Part shown: positions 46,654-55,000 of the stretch, piece after piece
Layout: the number at the start of each line of letters is the position of its first letter
Numbering within the stretch: the stretch's first letter is position 1
Assembly (NCBI GenBank): GCA_038881635.1
Contig: JAVZPJ010000001.1
Span: forward strand, 1 to 64,000
Reading direction: 5' to 3'
From: Sulfolobales archaeon
GTDB taxonomy: Archaea; Thermoproteota; Thermoprotei_A; Sulfolobales; AG1
DNA length: 64,000 bases
The notes under the pieces: generated by a model
Seen by the model: only the letters and a program-made list of their open reading frames with translations
The model's database searches: none
What the model was told of the DNA's origin: nothing
Made by a program: the position numbers and the translations under genes

Positions 46654-47049
46654 TTGAGCATAACATATGCTGAGCTTGGCGAGCTGAAGGAGGGAAGCTT
46701 TATAGTTATAGATGGAGAGCCTTGTAGAATTGTTGAGATTACAAAGGCTAAGACAGGTAAACATGGTTCTGCTAAAGCTCACGTAGTAGCTATATCAATA
46801 CTCTCGGGAACTAGGAAAACTCTTGTAGCACCTGTTGATACAAGAGTTGAAGTACCTATAATAGATAAGAGAACAGGTCATGTGATAGCTATAACAGGAA
46901 ATAGTGTTCAGATAATGGATTCTGAGACTTATGAAACTTTTGATGTTCCAATGCCTTCTGACAAGGATCTTGCTCAGAGGATCAGTGTTGGAAGAGATGT
47001 TGAGTATTGGGTTGTGATGGGCAACAGAATAATTACCTCTGTGAGGTAA
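46654..47049 (+). CDS. eif5a: Translation initiation factor aIF5A
   Basis: 131 residues from TTG 46654. The hypusine site is Lys36 in KTGKHGSAK, and [22 protein letters not shown] matches the family from the first residues, so the upstream TTG 46642 is rejected; GGGTGAGAGG precedes 46654 directly. aIF5A stimulates peptide bond formation at difficult sequences and needs spermidine-derived hypusine. It is 22 bases upstream of the SRP54 gene. Confidence 0.94.
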   Translation: MSITYAELGELKEGSFIVIDGEPCRIVEITKAKTGKHGSAKAHVVAISILSGTRKTLVAPVDTRVEVPIIDKRTGHVIAITGNSVQIMDSETYETFDVPMPSDKDLAQRISVGRDVEYWVVMGNRIITSVR

Positions 47050-47071
47050 TATTTTTCTAGTGGTATTATAA

Positions 47072-48445
47072 ATGAAAGGATTAGAAGGGTTAAAAGATCT
47101 TGTAGTGAGATTTCTCAAAGGATCAGATACCTACGAGAGATCTGTAGATAACTTCGTAAGAGAACTTCAGAAAACACTTATATCAGCTGATGTGAATATA
47201 AAAGTAGTATATGATCTATCTAAGAAGATAAGAGAAGAAGCTCTGTCAACAACACCGCCGCCGGGAGTTACGAGAAGAGATTGGTTTATAAAAGTAGTAT
47301 ATGATAATCTGGTTTCTATATTTGGCGGAGATACTCTTCCTAATGTCACGCCACATAAACAACCTTATATAATAATGATGATCGGTGTTCAAGGTTCTGG
47401 AAAGACCACCACATGCGGTAAAATCGCTAATTACTATAAAAAACTCGGGTTTAGACCTTGTCTAATTGCCGCCGACACCTATAGAGCTGGAGCTTATGAG
47501 CAGTTGAAACAGATAGGGGATAGGATAAATGTGAAGGTTTATAGAGAGGAGAATTCTAATGATCCTGTCGAGATAGCTAGGAAAGGTGTTATGAAAGCTA
47601 TAGAGGATAGATGTAACATAATAATCATAGATACAGCGGGAAGACATGGTTATGGAGAGGAGAAGGCTTTATTAGATGAGATGGAAGCTATAGCCAAGGT
47701 TGTTAATCCTGATGAAATAATGCTTGTGATAGATGCTTACATAGGACAGAAAGCATATGATCTCGCTAAGAGATTTCATGAGAGAACTCCTATAGGCTCT
47801 ATAGTGGTTACGAAGGTTGATGGAAGCGGTAGAGGTGGAGGAGCTTTATCAGCTGTTATAGCCACGGGAGCTAAGATAAAGTTTATAGGTACAGGAGAAG
47901 GGATCGATGATCTCGAGGTTTTCAATCCTAGAAGATTTATAGGTAGAATACTAGGTTTAGGAGATATAGAAGGTTTAATAGATAAACTCAGATCTATTGA
48001 GGAGAGTGAAAAGCTTGAGAAGAGAATGAAGAAGATAATTAGCAAAGGAGAGATCTCAATACCTGATCTCTATCATCAGCTGAGAAATATAATGAGGCTA
48101 GGACCTCTATCAAAGATTCTTCAGATGATTCCTGGAATTTCAATGTTCACGTTAAATGAAGATGAGGTGAAGCTTAGTGAGAAGACTATGAGAAAATGGC
48201 TTCATATAATAGATTCAATGACGGAAAAAGAAGTTAGAGATCCCGGGTTATTAAATAGATCTAGGATGAGAAGAATCGCTATAGGATCTGGAACTAGCTT
48301 TGAAGATGTAAAACAGCTGGTGACATACTATAATAACATCAATAAAATGCTCAAGAATATCAAGAGAAGAGGAGGTCCTCAGCTAATGAGAAAAATAATG
48401 GAACTAGATCAATCTAATCTTCCTTTTGAAAAATCCGAAAAATAG
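47072..48445 (+). CDS. srp54: Signal recognition particle protein SRP54
   Basis: 457 residues. N domain (1-90), G domain with GVQGSGKTT (Lys111), DTYRAGAYEQLK, DTAGRHG and TKVDG motifs, and a C-terminal Met-rich M domain (about 300-457; LSKILQMIPGISM). It is a GTPase that binds signal sequences and 7S RNA and targets proteins to the membrane. It follows aIF5A in one transcript. Confidence 0.96.
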   Translation: MKGLEGLKDLVVRFLKGSDTYERSVDNFVRELQKTLISADVNIKVVYDLSKKIREEALSTTPPPGVTRRDWFIKVVYDNLVSIFGGDTLPNVTPHKQPYIIMMIGVQGSGKTTTCGKIANYYKKLGFRPCLIAADTYRAGAYEQLKQIGDRINVKVYREENSNDPVEIARKGVMKAIEDRCNIIIIDTAGRHGYGEEKALLDEMEAIAKVVNPDEIMLVIDAYIGQKAYDLAKRFHERTPIGSIVVTKVDGSGRGGGALSAVIATGAKIKFIGTGEGIDDLEVFNPRRFIGRILGLGDIEGLIDKLRSIEESEKLEKRMKKIISKGEISIPDLYHQLRNIMRLGPLSKILQMIPGISMFTLNEDEVKLSEKTMRKWLHIIDSMTEKEVRDPGLLNRSRMRRIAIGSGTSFEDVKQLVTYYNNINKMLKNIKRRGGPQLMRKIMELDQSNLPFEKSEK

Positions 48446-48496
48446 ATTATAGCAAGACTTTACTTTTCTTTAATCTCTAGAGTCAAATATCTCAGG

Positions 48497-49465
48497 GTGA
48501 GCTCTATAAAACCCTCCGGAAGAACCTTTCTTCGAGGAAATCTCGCTAAGCCAGCTATATTGATCCACGGAGGAGCTGGAAGCTGGAATGTAGATCTTCA
48601 AACTCGTGAAAGAATAATAAGATTTCTCAGAGATCTGGCTAAAGATTCCTACGATAAACTTGAGCAGGATTTCAGCGCGTTGGATGCTGTAGAATATGCA
48701 GTGGCGAAACTAGAAGATTCAGGGATCTTTAATGCTGGTTATGGTAGCGCGCTAAATATAAAAGGATTTGCTGAGATGGATGCAGGAATAATGGATGGAT
48801 CTACCATGAAAGCTGGGGCGGTAGCTATGGTTAGAAATGTAAAGAATCCTGTTAAGATAGCTAGAAAGATCTTATCAGAAACAGATCATGTTCTCCTAGG
48901 AGGACTCTATGATGAAGATTTAATCAGAATTTTAGGAATAGAGAGATCAGAGGATAATCCTGAGATCAGAAGAAGATATAGAGAGATCATATCCTCAGGA
49001 AATTTCCCACAATACTACAGAAGAAACATAGAACTGATAAAAAGAATAAGACCTACAATCTCAGATACCGTAGGAGCAGTAGCGTTAGACCGCAAAGGAG
49101 GACTTGCAGCAGCTACAAGTACCGGAGGTATATGGCTTAAGCTTCCAGGAAGAATTGGAGATTCACCAATACCAGGCGCTGGATTCTATGCAGATAGAGA
49201 GATAGCATGCTCAGCAACAGGTGTTGGAGAGGCTATCATGAGTGTATCTCTCTGCAGAAGTATAGCTCTGCATAATCGCTATCTCAGAGATCTAGGCAGA
49301 GCTGTTGAAGAGAGCTTTGACGAGTTAGAAAGATTCTTTGGATCAGATACAGCCGGTGTTATAGTGCTAGAAGTATCTGGCGATTATGTGATCTGTTATA
49401 ATACGAGAGGTATGGCTAGAGGATTTATGGCAAGTTCTTTGAAAGATCCTGTGGCGGATCTCTGA
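48497..49465 (+). CDS. Ntn-type L-asparaginase/isoaspartyl peptidase
   Basis: 322 residues starting at GTG 48497. It opens with AILIHGGAGSWN; the self-cleaving nucleophile is Thr191 in ISDTVGAVALDRKGGLAAATSTGG. It hydrolyses asparagine or isoaspartyl dipeptides after autocleavage. Fits with the S9 peptidase, amidase and hut genes as part of amino-acid use. 52 bases after SRP54. Confidence 0.9.
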   Translation: MSSIKPSGRTFLRGNLAKPAILIHGGAGSWNVDLQTRERIIRFLRDLAKDSYDKLEQDFSALDAVEYAVAKLEDSGIFNAGYGSALNIKGFAEMDAGIMDGSTMKAGAVAMVRNVKNPVKIARKILSETDHVLLGGLYDEDLIRILGIERSEDNPEIRRRYREIISSGNFPQYYRRNIELIKRIRPTISDTVGAVALDRKGGLAAATSTGGIWLKLPGRIGDSPIPGAGFYADREIACSATGVGEAIMSVSLCRSIALHNRYLRDLGRAVEESFDELERFFGSDTAGVIVLEVSGDYVICYNTRGMARGFMASSLKDPVADL

Positions 49466-49503
49466 AATTCTGAAATAATAATTTTTCAATTTAAAGGCTT
49501 ATG

Positions 49504-51336
49504 CTATATATTCACATAGAATGAGATCATTATAATTTGTATGATTAGAGATATTATTAGAAGTATGAATCCATGTTTAAAGCCTTCTCCAAGGCTTAAC
49601 TCAGAGATCTTACCTGCTACTAAACCCATGATCCAGGAATTTACAGAGATACCTATGCTGAGAAGGATGATAAAATTATAGAGCGCCGAGGGATCTATCT
49701 TCGTTTGAACACCTCCGGTAGAGATAGGTGCTTGTAAAAGCATTGTCAGGAATAGTATTGAGGATATTGATAGAAGAACTGCCGCTATGTAAGGCATTAT
49801 AACATAGGATCTTAAAGAACCTCTCAGCCTGCTCTCCAGCTCAGAAAGAGATCTGGAGAATTTAGCTAGAGAATACATTACATCGGGGCTGCCTCCTCCA
49901 ACATTTATAGAATCAATTAAGAATCTAAACATTATTCTTACAAATCTACTTTTTATCTCACTAAGACTAGATCTAATGGCTGTAGATACGTCCATTCCAA
50001 TACTTAGAGCAATACCAATCCTTCTTACTATAGGAGTTAGAGATCCATAATCTCTTCTCATCGCCTGAATAATAGCTCTCTCAGGTGAAAGACCCGTTCT
50101 TCTAGCTTCGCTCACATCTTCGAGGAAGTATGTGGTCTTCTCATTAATACCTTTCGCTTCACGAGTTTCTCTTCTATAGTAGTACCATACAACTCCTGAG
50201 AGGACTATAAGAGGTATTGTTGCCGAGGTTATAACACCTAAGGCGGATACCTTGTTGATAACACCATAGAGATATAGATAACCGTTAGTGAGTATTAGAA
50301 GTATAAGACCTGAGACCACGCCCAAGATAGAGCCTATGATTACACCATCAAAAGTTTTTCTTAAAATCACCACCTGTTTTGGCTGTGAGTAGTGTACTAT
50401 GAAGATGGTTATTACAGACATTAGAGGAAGGAATATGAAGAGATATGCTCCGATAAGCATATTGCTTATACCACCTTGAACACCTAGAATCTGAAGTCCT
50501 CCAGCTGATACAAATAAAACGAAAAGTGATAATGTTAATACCACAGCCAATATCATATAGATCTCTATGATCAAACCCATTCTTTCTATTATAGATTTAA
50601 TTCTCTCACTAAACTTCGTAAAAAGATCATCGGCTTTAGATTCGAGATAAGATGTAAGATCACCTCCTATTCTCAGTACAGTCACATAACCCATCAAGAG
50701 ATCCTTAAAGAGAGGACTTGGAGTTTCTGCCGCTAGATTCTCTAGAGCTGTTATAGGATCTCTTCCAAATACTTTGACCTCTCTAAGGAATAGCCTAGCT
50801 TCTCTTCTTAAACCCTCGAAAAGCTTGATCTCTGAAAATCTCTCTAAAACCTTAGGTAGAGATATGTTACCCCTAGACATTATAGCTGCATATGATACGA
50901 AGAAAGGTAGTTCTGCTTCTAGAGTATTTCTTCGAGATGAGATTCTAGCTATTGGATAGAGAAGAGATAGAGAGAATACTAGAACAGGCGTGAATACGCC
51001 TGCAAGAATAAATATCAGCATGATCATTGGCGTGTTAATATAGATCATGACACCCACGAGAATGATGGAAATTCCTATAATTATCGAGGCTATGAGCATT
51101 GTTGCTACTCTTGCTGAGTATATCAATGGATGAATTGGTATACCTGCAGATCTTATAACTCTATCAAGATCAAATGTTTTTCTAATTCTCTCTGCCAAGC
51201 CTGAGAATAAAACAAGCGAGAGCACATCTATTATGGTTATAGTAATGGTAGAGCTTCCACTTAAAACTCTTCTATCTTTAACAACCTTCCTTCTTCTCTT
51301 CCGTGGAATAATTCTTCTCAGACTATCTCTTAACAT
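49504..51336 (-). CDS. TadC-like type IV pilus/secretion membrane protein (two-lobe)
   Basis: 610 residues. It is two fused TadC/FlaJ-type cores: each has a phrase around AYIMSRGNISLPKVLERF or RRTGLSPERAIIQAM, and clusters of membrane helices separate them. It should form the inner-membrane platform worked by the ATPase encoded 10 bases upstream. Double TadC proteins are typical of crenarchaeal pili and archaella-related systems. No prepilin gene is visible next to it. Confidence 0.85.
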   Translation of the reverse strand: MLRDSLRRIIPRKRRRKVVKDRRVLSGSSTITITIIDVLSLVLFSGLAERIRKTFDLDRVIRSAGIPIHPLIYSARVATMLIASIIIGISIILVGVMIYINTPMIMLIFILAGVFTPVLVFSLSLLYPIARISSRRNTLEAELPFFVSYAAIMSRGNISLPKVLERFSEIKLFEGLRREARLFLREVKVFGRDPITALENLAAETPSPLFKDLLMGYVTVLRIGGDLTSYLESKADDLFTKFSERIKSIIERMGLIIEIYMILAVVLTLSLFVLFVSAGGLQILGVQGGISNMLIGAYLFIFLPLMSVITIFIVHYSQPKQVVILRKTFDGVIIGSILGVVSGLILLILTNGYLYLYGVINKVSALGVITSATIPLIVLSGVVWYYYRRETREAKGINEKTTYFLEDVSEARRTGLSPERAIIQAMRRDYGSLTPIVRRIGIALSIGMDVSTAIRSSLSEIKSRFVRIMFRFLIDSINVGGGSPDVMYSLAKFSRSLSELESRLRGSLRSYVIMPYIAAVLLSISSILFLTMLLQAPISTGGVQTKIDPSALYNFIILLSIGISVNSWIMGLVAGKISELSLGEGFKHGFILLIISLIIQIIMISFYVNI

Positions 51337-51346
51337 TGTATACCTC

Positions 51347-53032
51347 CTAGAATATATCTTCTTCTAGATCTATCTTCATGCTCTTGAGATCTTCTCTCAC
51401 GGTATTAAGGATCTTATCTCTATCTAAGTGATACATAGATATATATCTAGCTATCTCTCTATAATTTCTCACACCTCGTCTATTGAGCCAGACCATGATA
51501 GCTGCTCTATCCATGATCTCTTCTAGAAGATCATCAGGAGAACGTTCTTCTAATTTCGATAACCTTGATATCATAACACTCTTGCTGAGCTCTGCAATTA
51601 TCTCATCCCGAGAAGGACTCCAGTAGAATATCTTTACATAGCTTCCATCCTTATCCAGCTCCCATACATCGGTAACCCTTCTAACACTTCTAGGTCTACC
51701 ATCTTCTCTCACCGAAACTCTTCTCACCGCTAACACGCTGTTTATCAATGGTATATAGCTCTCGGGTATGTTCATTGGAGGGCTTTTCAATCTTTTGATC
51801 ATGGAATCAATATCTTCAGCGTGGATAGTGGTCACACCACCATGACCAGTAGCTATAGCCTGAAAGAGAACATATGCCTCTTCACCTCTCACCTCACCTA
51901 CAGCTATTATATCAGGTCTATATCTTAGCGATACCCTGACCAAGTCGAAGAGAGTTATCTCTCCAGCTCTGCTCTCTCCAGCAGCATAGCTAGGTCTTGA
52001 AACTAGCTGAACCCAGTTCTCTATAGGGAGTCTTAGCTCCGGTGTGTCTTCTATGGTGACAACCTTATATGTTGGTTTTACTAGATTGAGAACGCTGTTT
52101 ATTAGGGTTGTTTTTCCCGCTCCTGTAACTCCTAGAACCATAATAGGTGATTTCCTGTCGATCAAAAACCAGAGATATCCTGCTAGAAGTGGTGTTAGTG
52201 TTTTAAATGATATGAGATCTATTATTGTTATGGGATCTTCTCTAAACTTTCTTATAGTAAATGTAGAGCCGTGTGTTGATACCTCCTTCATATACGTTGC
52301 AGCAATTCTATGACCTTCTGGTAGTATTGAATCTAGTATCGGGTGCGCTACAGATATATGCTTCCCAGATTTGTGAGCGAGCTTCATAACAAACTTATCG
52401 AGACTATCATGAGATCTAAACCATAGATTTGTAGGTATAGATTCATACTTACGATGCCACACGTATACAGGGTATCCTACTCCATTACACGATATATCTT
52501 CTATGAAAGGATCTCTAATCAAAGGATCTAGAACATCATATCCTAGGACATTTCTCTCAACATAGTAAAGTATCTTTGACCAGCTAACTGAGGGAGTTGT
52601 GCCAAGTCTCACTCTAAAGAGATCTATAGCTTGCCGAGCCTTATGAGATATATAGTCTACAGGGTTCACATCAGGTGAGATCTCTCCGACACTCCAGATC
52701 ATATAATCTAATATTCTTGAGAAAATCTTTTTCTCCAGATCTGTGAGAGAAACCTCATCTATTTTATATATGATCTCTTTAGTATCCTCCTTCTCAACTA
52801 TAACTATATGAGCCCATGGGTCGTGTACAGGATATCGATCCAAGATCCTGCCCTTAACATTCTCGTAATGAACCTCGATCATTCCATAGTACTCAGGTGC
52901 TGAAACACCACTTCTTATATTAAATACTCCACCTAGCTTCCTATCCAGATCCTCAATATTACTCTCCTCAGTTTCAAAACTCTTCTTTCTAATTCTAAAA
53001 CTTTTAATCAAGCCTTTCATACTCTTCAACAT
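51347..53032 (-). CDS. TadA/FlaI-type secretion ATPase
   Basis: 561 residues. Walker A GVTGAGKTTL (Lys307), the Asp box and Walker B IIAVGEVRGEEAYVLFQAIATGHGG and TTIHAED are all intact. N-terminal about 150 residues are the pilus-specific domain. It powers assembly of a type IV pilus-like surface filament with the downstream membrane protein. Confidence 0.93.
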   Translation of the reverse strand: MLKSMKGLIKSFRIRKKSFETEESNIEDLDRKLGGVFNIRSGVSAPEYYGMIEVHYENVKGRILDRYPVHDPWAHIVIVEKEDTKEIIYKIDEVSLTDLEKKIFSRILDYMIWSVGEISPDVNPVDYISHKARQAIDLFRVRLGTTPSVSWSKILYYVERNVLGYDVLDPLIRDPFIEDISCNGVGYPVYVWHRKYESIPTNLWFRSHDSLDKFVMKLAHKSGKHISVAHPILDSILPEGHRIAATYMKEVSTHGSTFTIRKFREDPITIIDLISFKTLTPLLAGYLWFLIDRKSPIMVLGVTGAGKTTLINSVLNLVKPTYKVVTIEDTPELRLPIENWVQLVSRPSYAAGESRAGEITLFDLVRVSLRYRPDIIAVGEVRGEEAYVLFQAIATGHGGVTTIHAEDIDSMIKRLKSPPMNIPESYIPLINSVLAVRRVSVREDGRPRSVRRVTDVWELDKDGSYVKIFYWSPSRDEIIAELSKSVMISRLSKLEERSPDDLLEEIMDRAAIMVWLNRRGVRNYREIARYISMYHLDRDKILNTVREDLKSMKIDLEEDIF

Positions 53033-53113
53033 AGTATTACTATCTAAAAATATTCTTGATAACTTAATATTTAATACTCTCTAGCGCATGAAACACACTT
53101 GCATATTAGATGA

Positions 53114-53189
53114 TGGCGCCGGAGGGAGGATTCGAACCTCCGACCACCGGGTTAACAGCCCGGCGCTCTACCAGCTGAGCTACTCCGGC
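53114..53189 (-). tRNA. tRNA-Asn (GTT), CCA encoded
   Basis: The reverse complement folds as a normal tRNA: 7-bp acceptor GCCGGAG/CTCCGGC, D arm AGCTCAGCTGGTAGAGC, anticodon arm CCGGG-CTGTTAA-CCCGG with anticodon GTT (Asn), T arm GGAGG-TTCGAAT-CCTCC, discriminator G and encoded CCA (53114-53116). No intron. A TATA-like AAATTTATAACCC lies upstream on the minus strand. Confidence 0.95.
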
Positions 53190-53233
53190 CCGTTACCTTA
53201 CTACTAGAGTGGAGGGTTATAAATTTTTACAAT

Positions 53234-53270
53234 TCTAAAGCCTCGCTCTTTAGAGCGGGGAGGAGGTCAG
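53234..53270 (+). mobile_element. IS200/IS605-like right-end hairpin (orphan)
   Basis: CCTCGCTCT and AGAGCGGGG (53241-53249 and 53252-53260) form a stem-loop followed by AGGAGGTCAG. Archaeal IS605-family elements commonly end in such a hairpin (also the omega-RNA 3' end) followed by GGGGAGGAGGTCA. No transposase or TnpB is adjacent, so it would be an orphan end. A transcription terminator is the alternative. Confidence 0.5.
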
Positions 53271-53313
53271 AAGCCTATGTGGTCATATTAAAAGCTTAAA
53301 TATCTATTACATT

Positions 53314-53339
53314 GTTACATGTAACGGTGATTACATGTC
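53314..53339 (+). promoter_or_regulatory. Palindromic operator GTTACATGTAAC plus half-repeat
   Basis: A perfect 12-base palindrome, GTTACATGTAAC, at 53314-53325, followed by a second TTACATGT (53331-53338) that overlaps the ATG 53335. It is just downstream of a TATA-like TTAAATATC (53296-53304) at the expected transcription start. Suits autorepression by the ribbon-helix-helix protein encoded next. Confidence 0.6.
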
Positions 53340-54057
53340 ATCTGAAGAGTTTAATAAGAGAATTAATGATATATTTGAGAAAGCTGAGAAGAGGTTGAAA
53401 GAGATCTATGATAATGTAGAGAGAAAATTAGAGGTGGGGCCTTGGAGAGATGTTCTGAGATTCTGGAGGCATGAAATAAGATCTCTTGTAAGAGATCTGA
53501 GAAGATCTCTTGAAGAAGTTAGAGATGATATAGAGAGAGCGAATCTTAGTAGAGAAGAGGTTGAGAAGATAGGAGTATATATGAGAGATAGAGTTGAAGC
53601 ATTCATAGATCGCATGAATGAAATAATAGATGAACTTGAGAGTAAATTAGAGGAGAAGAGGGTCTTCCCCCATCACATGTGGATGGGGTTAAGAAGAATA
53701 CCTGACATAGTCATCGCATCTATAGGAACCACAATAAGAAGTCTTGATAAAATGATAAGAGATCTTAGTGAGGAGATAGCGAAAGTTGCAAGCACACCTA
53801 TAAAGACCTATGAAACTGAGGTAGTATCTTCTGTAAGAGTTAGATCTGAGGATCTAAAGATCATAGATCAACTCGTTGAAGGAGGTGTTTTCAAGAGTAG
53901 AAGTGAAGCAGTTTCTTATTTCACTAGAAGAGGTCTTGAATGCAGCCGTGAATGGATTGAAAAAGCGCTAGAACAAATCAAGAGAATTAAAGAGATCCAG
54001 GATTCTATAAAGAGAGAACTTGAAAAAGAGAAAGATAATGGTGAAAAGCTAAAATAA
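53335..54057 (+). CDS. Coiled-coil protein with C-terminal ribbon-helix-helix domain, probable autorepressor
   Basis: 240 residues. The N-terminal 150 residues are a charged helical coiled coil; residues about 165-205 (VSSVRVRSEDLKIIDQLVE and FKSRSEAVSYFTRRGLE) form a ribbon-helix-helix DNA-binding motif, and the C-terminus is again helical. Start ATG 53335 follows GGTGA at 53326-53330. The palindrome over its promoter supports self-regulation. Its targets are unknown. Confidence 0.75.
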   Translation: MSSEEFNKRINDIFEKAEKRLKEIYDNVERKLEVGPWRDVLRFWRHEIRSLVRDLRRSLEEVRDDIERANLSREEVEKIGVYMRDRVEAFIDRMNEIIDELESKLEEKRVFPHHMWMGLRRIPDIVIASIGTTIRSLDKMIRDLSEEIAKVASTPIKTYETEVVSSVRVRSEDLKIIDQLVEGGVFKSRSEAVSYFTRRGLECSREWIEKALEQIKRIKEIQDSIKRELEKEKDNGEKLK

Positions 54058-54128
54058 CTAGAGAATATAATAAGGATATAAAGAGAACTCTAAAAGGAGT
54101 CATGTGATTAGAAGAGTTTGATATATCT

Positions 54129-54752
54129 ATGATCCCTTTGGAAGCATGGGAGGATCTTAAGAGAAAATTTTATGAGAGAATGATCAGAGATCGATATATA
54201 GGATATCTAGATCCAGGGATCGAAGAGATTCTTATAAAGATATTTAGATTGCGAGAAGCTTTTCCAACAAGTTCATGCAGTGGTAGAATAACTGCTATAG
54301 ATTCTATATACCCTTGGATCAGAAAAGATTCTTATGTGTTCTTTAAGAAACACGGTGAGATAACATTAGAAGAAATGAGATCTATAATTAAAACTCCAGC
54401 TGTGAATTCTATATGGGTTGTAGTTTCAGGACCTATAATACATGTGAACACGTATACACTATCTGAAGCTGTTAGAATACTTAGAACAGCTAGAGATGCA
54501 GGGTTCAAGCATAGTGGTATTCTCTCGAGAAGTAAGAGAGGATACATAGTAGAGATCCTATCTGGAATCAGATTAGATACTCTGGTAAAGACTCGAGATA
54601 AGATCCTCTTAAGAGAAGAAGATATACCATTGATAGTAGAGACTATAAACAAAGCTTATAGAATGGGTAGAGAGAGAATAAAAAGACTTGAGAAAGCTTT
54701 AGATAAACTATTAGAAGATGAGAACAGGGAAGAAGCTTTTAATAGTTCTTAG
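54129..54752 (+). CDS. taw3: tRNA wybutosine N-methyltransferase Taw3
   Basis: 207 residues matching Taw3/TYW3, which methylates the wyosine precursor at position 37 of tRNA-Phe. Motifs: AFPTSSCSGRITAID, WVVVSGPIIHVNT and AGFKHSGILS. The N-terminal WEDLKRKFYERM segment agrees with the family, so ATG 54129 is adequate. Confidence 0.9.
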   Translation: MIPLEAWEDLKRKFYERMIRDRYIGYLDPGIEEILIKIFRLREAFPTSSCSGRITAIDSIYPWIRKDSYVFFKKHGEITLEEMRSIIKTPAVNSIWVVVSGPIIHVNTYTLSEAVRILRTARDAGFKHSGILSRSKRGYIVEILSGIRLDTLVKTRDKILLREEDIPLIVETINKAYRMGRERIKRLEKALDKLLEDENREEAFNSS

Positions 54753-54775
54753 GAATATCTATTAAAGATGATTTC

Positions 54776-54904
54776 ATGGGTAGAACTAGAAGATCTCGTA
54801 AGAATATAAGAACAAATAAAACTCATAGAGAGTATGAGAGTGAATGTATAGATGCACATTGTGTTCTAGAATATGTGATTCCTCAAAGCAACCTGGATCT
54901 GTAG
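54776..54904 (+). CDS. Hypothetical small basic protein
   Basis: 42 codons, ATG 54776 to TAG. Very basic N-terminus (GRTRRSRKNIRTNKTHR) then Cys and His-Cys (CIDAHC). No family recognised. It lies between Taw3 and the TopoVI operon in an otherwise empty 248 bases. May be real, may be chance. Confidence 0.25.
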   Translation: MGRTRRSRKNIRTNKTHREYESECIDAHCVLEYVIPQSNLDL

Positions 54905-55000
54905 ATCTTCAAAAAGAAAACCTTTTAAGCATATCTATACATAAACTATTAAGGCATTATACTCCACAGCTAATAATAAAGTGAGAATAGAGGTGGTATT

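Noticed and set aside
54096-54131. Taw3 starting at TTA 54108 behind GGAG
   Set aside because: Normal ATG 54129 already gives the full family N-terminus; no need for an odd start.
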